Part shown: piece after piece, positions 59,480 to 64,000 of the stretch
Layout of the letters: each line of letters begins with the position of its first letter
Numbering within the stretch: position 1 is the stretch's first letter
From: Saccharothrix syringae
Lineage (GTDB): Bacteria > Actinomycetota > Actinomycetes > Mycobacteriales > Pseudonocardiaceae
NCBI RefSeq assembly: GCF_009498035.1
Contig: NZ_CP034550.1
Location: 8,804,001-8,868,000 of the forward strand
Length of the DNA: 64,000 nt
Direction: 5' to 3'
Position numbers and translations under genes: made by a program
The notes under the pieces: model-generated
Database searches by the model: none
The model's input: the letters and a program-made list of their open reading frames with translations, nothing else
Told to the model about the DNA's origin: nothing

Positions 59480-60802
59480 ATGACCATCGTCCTCAGCCTG
59501 CTCGGCCTGGTCGCCGTGGTGGTGCTCACCGTCGGCACGTTCATCGCGGTCGCGGCCGAGTTCTCCCTGACCGCCCTGGAGCGCAGCACCGTCGAGTCGC
59601 ACGTCGCCGCCGTCGGCGACGCCAAGGCCCGCGCGGTCGACAAGGCCCACCGGTCGCTGTCCTTCCAGCTCTCCGGCTCGCAGCTGGCGATCACCATCAC
59701 CACGCTCATCACCGGTTTCATCGCCGAACCGGCCATCGCCGAGCTGATCTCGCCCGCGCTGTCGGCCCTCGGCGTGCCGGACTCCGCGGTCGACCCGATC
59801 TCGCTGGCCGTCGCCCTGGCGGTGGCCACGTCGCTGTCGATGGTGTTCGGCGAGCTGGTGCCGAAGAACCTGGCCATCGCCAAGCCGCTGGAGACCGCCC
59901 GCGCGGTCGCCGGCGTGCAGGCCGGGTTCTCCTCGGTGTTCCGCTGGCTGATCAACGGCCTGAACGGCTCGGCCAACTGGCTGGTGCGCCGGATGGGCGT
60001 GGAGCCCGCCGACGAGCTGGCCTCGGCCCGGTCGCCGCAGGAGCTGGGCGCCCTGATCCGGTCGAGCGCCGAGCACGGCACGATCGACGAGGGCACCGCG
60101 ACCCTGCTGGACCGCTCCCTGCGCTTCGGCGACCGCACCGCGGACGAGCTGATGACCCCGCGCGTGCGGGTGGAGTCGCTGCGCTCGGACGCGACCGTGC
60201 TGGACCTGGTCGCCAAGGCGCGGGAGACGGGTTTCTCCCGGTTCCCGGTGCACCAGGGCGACCTGGACGAGGTGCGCGGGATCGTGCACGTCAAGCAGGC
60301 GTTCGGGGTGCCGCGCCACCAGCGGGCGACCACGCCGCTGTCGGCGCTGACCAGGCCGGTGCAGACGGTGCCCGCGACCCTGGAGGGCGACGCCCTGCTG
60401 GACCGGCTGCGCGCCTCCGGCCTGCAGACCGCGCTGGTCGTCGACGAGTACGGCGGCACGGCCGGCCTGGTGACGCTGGAGGACCTGGTCGAGGAGATCG
60501 TCGGCGACGTGCGCGACGAGCACGACCGCCGGGAGACCTCGCCGGTGCGCCCGCTGGGCCGCGACAGCTGGCTGGTGTCCGGCCTGCTGCGCGACGACGA
60601 GGTGGCCGAGGCGACCGGGTTCCGGATGCCCGAGGGCGACTACGAGACGGTCGCCGGCCTGGTCATGGCCCGGTTGGGCCGGATACCGGCGGCCGGTGAC
60701 GAGATCCGGGTCGACGGCTGGCGGATCACCGTGGTGCAGATGGACCGGCACCGGGTGGCCGAGCTGCGGGTGGCCCGGGTGGAGCAGGAGGCCGCGCGAT
60801 GA
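59480..60802 (+). CDS. CNNM/CorC (hemolysin-family) membrane protein, first of pair
   Basis: 440 residues: DUF21/CNNM membrane domain (about 1-180, GELVPKNLAIAKPLE), two CBS domains (about 205-330, FSRFPVHQGDLDEVRGIVHV and TALVVDEYGGTAGLVTLEDL) and a C-terminal CorC_HlyC (TerC-like ligand) domain (about 345-425). These proteins are linked to Mg2+ and metal homeostasis. ATG 59480. The stop overlaps a 25-codon ORF (ATGA) that leads into the second copy. Confidence 0.93.
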   Translation: MTIVLSLLGLVAVVVLTVGTFIAVAAEFSLTALERSTVESHVAAVGDAKARAVDKAHRSLSFQLSGSQLAITITTLITGFIAEPAIAELISPALSALGVPDSAVDPISLAVALAVATSLSMVFGELVPKNLAIAKPLETARAVAGVQAGFSSVFRWLINGLNGSANWLVRRMGVEPADELASARSPQELGALIRSSAEHGTIDEGTATLLDRSLRFGDRTADELMTPRVRVESLRSDATVLDLVAKARETGFSRFPVHQGDLDEVRGIVHVKQAFGVPRHQRATTPLSALTRPVQTVPATLEGDALLDRLRASGLQTALVVDEYGGTAGLVTLEDLVEEIVGDVRDEHDRRETSPVRPLGRDSWLVSGLLRDDEVAEATGFRMPEGDYETVAGLVMARLGRIPAAGDEIRVDGWRITVVQMDRHRVAELRVARVEQEAAR

Positions 60803-60876
60803 GCCCGCCGCGCGTGGTGGAGCCCGAGGTCGCGACGAGCCCGCCGCACGTGGCGGGGACGGGGGTCGCGCGATGA
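60799..60876 (+). CDS. 25-aa bridging ORF between the two CNNM/CorC genes
   Basis: The ATG (60799-60801) overlaps the first gene's stop and its TGA (60874-60876) overlaps the ATG of the second gene (60873-60875), both as ATGA. The peptide MSPPRVVEPEVATSPPHVAG... contains an imperfect repeat (SPPRV/SPPHV). Most likely a coupling device, not a functional protein. Confidence 0.4.
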   Translation: MSPPRVVEPEVATSPPHVAGTGVAR

Positions 60877-61907
60877 GCCTGCTGTTCGTGTTGCTGCTGG
60901 TGGCGGGCAACGCCTTCTTCGTCGGCGCGGAGTTCGCCATCATCACCGCGCGCCGCGACCGGCTGGAGGCGCTGGCCGAGCAGGGCAGCAGCCGGGCCCG
61001 GACGGTGATCCGGGCGGGCCGCGAGCTGCCGCTGCTGATCGCGGGCGCGCAGCTGGGCATCACGCTGTGCTCGCTGGGCCTGGGCGCGCTGGGCGAACCG
61101 GCCGTGGCGGCGATGCTGGAGGCGCCGTTCCACGGCGTCGGCGTGCCGGACGCGGTGCGGCACGGCGTGGCCTTCGCGCTGGCGCTGGTCGTCGTGGTGG
61201 CGCTGCACACGGTGCTGGGCGAGATGGTGCCGAAGAACCTGGCCATCGCCGGCCCGGAGCGCACCGCGCTGCTGCTGGTGCCCGCGCACCTGTGGTTCTG
61301 CCGGCTGGTGGCGCCGCTGCTGCGCGCGTTCACCGTGGTGGCGACGGCGGTGCTCAAGCGGGTCGGCGTGACGCCGCGCGAGGAGCTGGAGTCGGCCTAC
61401 ACGCGGGACGAGCTGGCGCTGCTGATCGCGCAGTCGCGGCAGGAGGGCCTGCTGGAGGACTCCGAGCACCGGCGGCTGGCGCAGACGCTGTCGTCGGCGG
61501 AGCGCACCGTGGCCGACGTGCTGGTGCCGCTGGACCGGGTCACCTCGGTGTCGGCGCGGCCGACCATGGGCGAGGTGGAGGCCGCCGTGTCGGCCACCGG
61601 CTTCTCCCGGTTCCCGGTGCGCGACGAGGACCGGCTGATCGGCTACCTGCACGTCAAGGACGTGCTGGACATCGCGGACGCGGACCCGTCGACGCAGGTG
61701 CCGCCCGGTCGGGTGCGCGGCCTGCCGGAGGTGCCGGTGGACGCGCGGCTGGACGAGGCGGTCGGCGTGCTGCGGCGCGCGCAGAGCCACCTGGCGCAGG
61801 CCGTGTCGGCCGACGGGGTGACGCAGGGCGTGGTCGCGCTGGAGGACCTGGTCGAGGAGTACGTGGGCACCGTGCGCGACGGCACCCACGTCCGCCGGGA
61901 GCCGTGA
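60873..61907 (+). CDS. CNNM/CorC membrane protein, second of pair
   Basis: 344 residues: DUF21 membrane domain (LLVAGNAFFVGAEFAIITARR, GEMVPKNLAIAGPERT) and two CBS domains (FSRFPVRDEDRLIGYLHVKD; VSADGVTQGVVALEDLVEEY). It lacks the C-terminal CorC domain of the first copy, a common difference within such pairs. Probably works with the first as a hetero-oligomer in Mg2+ or metal export. Confidence 0.92.
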   Translation: MSLLFVLLLVAGNAFFVGAEFAIITARRDRLEALAEQGSSRARTVIRAGRELPLLIAGAQLGITLCSLGLGALGEPAVAAMLEAPFHGVGVPDAVRHGVAFALALVVVVALHTVLGEMVPKNLAIAGPERTALLLVPAHLWFCRLVAPLLRAFTVVATAVLKRVGVTPREELESAYTRDELALLIAQSRQEGLLEDSEHRRLAQTLSSAERTVADVLVPLDRVTSVSARPTMGEVEAAVSATGFSRFPVRDEDRLIGYLHVKDVLDIADADPSTQVPPGRVRGLPEVPVDARLDEAVGVLRRAQSHLAQAVSADGVTQGVVALEDLVEEYVGTVRDGTHVRREP

Positions 61908-61912
61908 CGAGA

Positions 61913-61951
61913 GGGGTGGCGCCGGTACCTGGGGGTCACCGGCGCCACCCC
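61913..61951. terminator. Bidirectional hairpin terminator
   Basis: GGGGTGGCGCCGGT (61913-61926) and ACCGGCGCCACCCC (61938-61951): perfect 14-bp stem, 11-nt loop, between the second CNNM gene and the convergent LmbU-family gene. Confidence 0.65.
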
Positions 61952-61954
61952 CGG

Positions 61955-62632
61955 TCACGACGCCGAGCGCACCTCGGGCACGTGGACCGGCACGCCTGCC
62001 TCCAGCACCGGGTGCTCCAGCGGCGGCACGCTGACCAGTTCCAGGTCGTGCTCCGCCGCCCGGTCGAGGGCCGCCACCACCCACGACTCGAAGTCGGCGT
62101 TCGCCGCCGCGGCGGCCCGGCGCCACCGGTCCACCGCCTCGCTGGCCGCGCTGACCCGCGGCAGCACCGCCCGGTAGGACCGGGAGTTCGGGTCCCGGCT
62201 CTCGCGCAGCGCCCGGCGCAGCGCGGTGCGCGACCAGCTCTCCCGCTCGGCGCGGTCCAGCCACCGGTCCTGCTCGGCGGGCGGCAGGGCCGCGACCTCC
62301 GCGTGGTGCTGGAACGGCAGGCCGGGCCGGCGCCGGGACGGCTCGAACTTCCGCGCGATCCACGCGTAGTTGCGCAGCGTCTGGTAGTCCAGGCCGACCG
62401 CCTCGACCGCCCGCCGGTACCGGTCGGTGTACTTGTCCTGCCCGAACACCAGCCAGTCGCCGAGGTACCACGCGGAGGAGCTGGCGATCCGCGAGATCCG
62501 CTTGCCGGCCTGCTCCCACGACTCGAAGGTGACGTCACGCGGGAACGCGAGCCCCACCGGCGTGGTGAGGATCCGGTTCTCCACGGGACCGACGGGCCGT
62601 CTGCGCTGCAGTGGTGCGTTCACATTGTTCAC
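61955..62632 (-). CDS. LmbU-family transcriptional regulator
   Basis: A 225-residue protein with the LmbU pattern: ILTTPVGLAFPRDVTFESWE, SSAWYLGDWLVFGQDKY, LDYQTLRNYAWIARKFEPSR, then LPFQHHAEVAALPPAEQDRW and ALRRALR. The family was defined by the lincomycin regulator LmbU and is enriched in antibiotic clusters. No biosynthetic cluster adjoins it here. GTG 62632 with GGGGGGAA just upstream. Divergent from an ECF sigma factor across 200 bp. Confidence 0.9.
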   Translation of the reverse strand: MNNVNAPLQRRRPVGPVENRILTTPVGLAFPRDVTFESWEQAGKRISRIASSSAWYLGDWLVFGQDKYTDRYRRAVEAVGLDYQTLRNYAWIARKFEPSRRRPGLPFQHHAEVAALPPAEQDRWLDRAERESWSRTALRRALRESRDPNSRSYRAVLPRVSAASEAVDRWRRAAAAANADFESWVVAALDRAAEHDLELVSVPPLEHPVLEAGVPVHVPEVRSAS

Positions 62633-62832
62633 TGGTTCCCCCCATGTGTCCGCTTTCGGACTCCTGCCTACTCGGGGGCACTCACACACCAATCATCTTC
62701 CGCTCACACCTCCGACGTGTGCGTGCACCTGCCCGTGCAGGCGCCCGTGCACGGGCGGGCGTGAACCCGATCGGCCCCTCCGGCGGAGTACCGGTGACCG
62801 CCCGCCACCGGGAGAAAGCCGGAAAGGGAACC

Positions 62833-63411
62833 ATGACACCAACCGACGCCGAGGTCATCGCGAGGTCCGGGCAGGAGCCGGGCGCGTTCGCGGTGCTCTT
62901 CGACCGGCACGCCGCGCACGTCCGGCGCTACCTGGCCCGCAGGCTGGGCGACCAGGTCGCGGACGACCTGGTCGCCGAGACGTTCCTCGTCGCGTTCGAC
63001 AAGCGGGGCCGCTACGACCGGGACCGGCCGGACGCCCGGCCGTGGCTCTACGGCATCGCCACGAACCTGGTCGGGCAGCACCGCCGCGCGGAGGCGCGCC
63101 GCTTCCAGCACGCCGCCGCCACCCCGCCGGCCGCCGCCGAGCAGGACCACGCCGACCGGGTCGCCGCCGAGGTGACCGCGGGCGCGGTGCGGTCGGCGCT
63201 GGTCGGCGCGCTGGGCGGGCTGGCACCGGAGGACCGGGACGTGCTGCTGCTGGTCGCGTGGGAGCAGCTGAGCTACGAGGAGGTCGCGGCGGCGCTGGCC
63301 GTCCCGGTCGGCACGGTCCGCTCCCGGCTCCACCGGGCACGGCGCAAGGTCCGGCAGGCGCTGGGCGGGCAGAACCCCACCGAGGTCGAGGAGTTGCTGA
63401 GCAATGGATGA
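62833..63411 (+). CDS. ECF-family RNA polymerase sigma factor
   Basis: 192 residues: sigma region 2 (FAVLFDRHAAHVRRYLARRL, about 18-38; DDLVAETFLVAF) and region 4 (LSYEEVAAALAVPVGTVRSR, about 155-175). ATG 62833 with AAGGGAA upstream. The next gene begins 8 nt inside its 3' end, the usual sigma/anti-sigma-like arrangement, so it is probably held in check by that protein. Confidence 0.93.
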   Translation: MTPTDAEVIARSGQEPGAFAVLFDRHAAHVRRYLARRLGDQVADDLVAETFLVAFDKRGRYDRDRPDARPWLYGIATNLVGQHRRAEARRFQHAAATPPAAAEQDHADRVAAEVTAGAVRSALVGALGGLAPEDRDVLLLVAWEQLSYEEVAAALAVPVGTVRSRLHRARRKVRQALGGQNPTEVEELLSNG

Positions 63412-64000
63412 TCTTCAACTGGTGCGCGGGCTGGGCGACGAGACGCCCCTGCCCGACGCGGCGGCGCTGGCGCCGGCGCGGGCGAAGTTCCTGGCCGGGG
63501 TCGCCGAGCGCACCGCGCCGCGACCGCGCCGGGCCCGGTTCGCCCTGGTCGGGGCGTCCGCGGTCGGCCTGGCCGCGGCCGCGGCGGCGGTGGTCGCCCT
63601 GGTGCCCGGGACGGAGCCTGCCGGCCCTGGTGGCGGTGGGGTGGCGGTGTCGAGCGCCGCGGAGGACCCGACCGGCGACCCGGTGCGGCTGCTCTCCCAC
63701 GCCGCGCGCGTGGCCCGCGCCGAACCGGCCGTCGAACCGAGGGCGGACCAGTTCGTCTACACGCGCAGCCGGAACCGGCAGGGCGAGCGGGAGATCTGGC
63801 TCTCGGTCGACGGCACCCACGACGGGCTGCTGCGGCAGCAGGGCGACCAGATCCCGTTCCCGGGGTGCCGCGACGGGCGGCGGGCCGTCTACAAGGGGCC
63901 GGAGCCGCTGCCCGGGGTGACCGAGCCGTGCGAGCCGAGCCCCGCGTACCGGCCGGACCTGCCGACCGACGTGGACGGCATGCTGGCCTACCTGGGTGCG
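63404..64000 (+). CDS. CU044_5270-family membrane protein, N-terminal part (truncated by window edge)
   Basis: 199 codons visible. A cytoplasmic N-terminus (MDDLQLVRGLGDETPLPDAA), one TM segment (LVGASAVGLAAAAAAVVALV, about 46-65) and an extracytoplasmic domain (FVYTRSRNRQGEREIWLSVD). This pattern is typical of the CU044_5270 family found next to ECF sigma genes in actinobacteria. ATG 63404 overlaps the sigma gene by 8 nt. Probably an anti-sigma-like regulator. Its C-terminus lies beyond the window. Confidence 0.82.
   Translation, partial: MDDLQLVRGLGDETPLPDAAALAPARAKFLAGVAERTAPRPRRARFALVGASAVGLAAAAAAVVALVPGTEPAGPGGGGVAVSSAAEDPTGDPVRLLSHAARVARAEPAVEPRADQFVYTRSRNRQGEREIWLSVDGTHDGLLRQQGDQIPFPGCRDGRRAVYKGPEPLPGVTEPCEPSPAYRPDLPTDVDGMLAYLGA

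Noticed and set aside
62740..62800. Hairpins between the LmbU gene and the sigma gene considered as a riboswitch
   Set aside because: GTGCAC-rich repeats without a conserved aptamer layout; upstream of an ECF sigma they are more likely promoter or chance structure.

Overview
The window is GC-rich actinobacterial DNA with strong third-position G/C bias, frequent GTG/TTG starts, 4-nt ATGA/GTGA gene overlaps, poly-Thr linkers in secreted proteins and many lipoproteins. The mix of families (LmbU, DUF6292, CU044_5270, DUF6801, LAL regulators, chitin/cellulose enzymes under DasR- and CebR-type sites) points to a filamentous actinomycete, most likely Pseudonocardiaceae (Saccharothrix/Actinosynnema/Lentzea-like). 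This placement is inferred from gene content, not from a marker gene. I see no rRNA, tRNA, CRISPR array, transposase or phage gene, so this looks like ordinary chromosome.

Layout. 1-3.5 kb: edge of a sugar ABC transporter operon (permease, lipoprotein binding protein) and its LacI regulator, with a 240-bp inverted-repeat element between them. 3.5-10.5 kb: a lipoprotein, a stand-alone class II lanthipeptide synthetase (LanM) coupled to a 69-residue peptide that contains no cysteine, a terminator, and a large LuxR-type (LAL) ATPase regulator. 10.5-24.6 kb: housekeeping and metabolic genes (MOSC, aldo/keto reductase, PI-PLC-like, PaaZ, GH16 glucanase, flavoenzymes, PAC2, ABC exporter, racemase, SDR). 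24.8-31.2 kb: secreted proteins, including two paralogous secretory lipases flanking a PucR-like regulator. 31.4-35.9 kb: a compact terpenoid locus (polyprenyl diphosphate synthase divergent from dxs plus a class I terpene synthase). 36-47 kb: small metabolic genes and a chitin module (AA10 LPMO and GH19 chitinase, each next to a DasR-type dre site). 47.4-50.5 kb: a multidomain GH9 cellulase behind a promoter carrying two tandem CebR-type operators. 50.6-54.6 kb: GNAT, hydrolase/WYL regulator, SDR, serine beta-lactamase-like protein. 54.6-59.3 kb: a three-gene sugar catabolic operon (Gfo/Idh, DUF993, isomerase) divergent from a LacI regulator, with a second 239-bp inverted-repeat element between them. 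59.4-64 kb: two CNNM/CorC-type membrane proteins, an LmbU-family regulator, an ECF sigma factor and its partner.

Most unusual features. First, an intergenic element family built from exactly 22-bp modules sharing a CGWGTY core. It occurs twice as five modules / about 20-nt loop / five inverted modules (1698-1937 and 57978-58216), with the two arms matching each other where the two elements differ, and once as a single five-module arm (28875-28984). Second, the minimal lanM locus whose only coupled peptide cannot form a lanthionine. Third, two tiny ORFs (38 and 25 aa) placed exactly as translational-coupling bridges inside operons. Fourth, a hairpin-rich leader that buries the ribosome binding site of the first CNNM/CorC gene.

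The window reads as a secreted-polysaccharide-degradation neighbourhood (GH16, GH19, AA10, GH9, sugar uptake and sugar catabolism, with predicted LacI/CebR/DasR operators) interleaved with two small specialised-metabolism loci (lanthipeptide-like and terpenoid).
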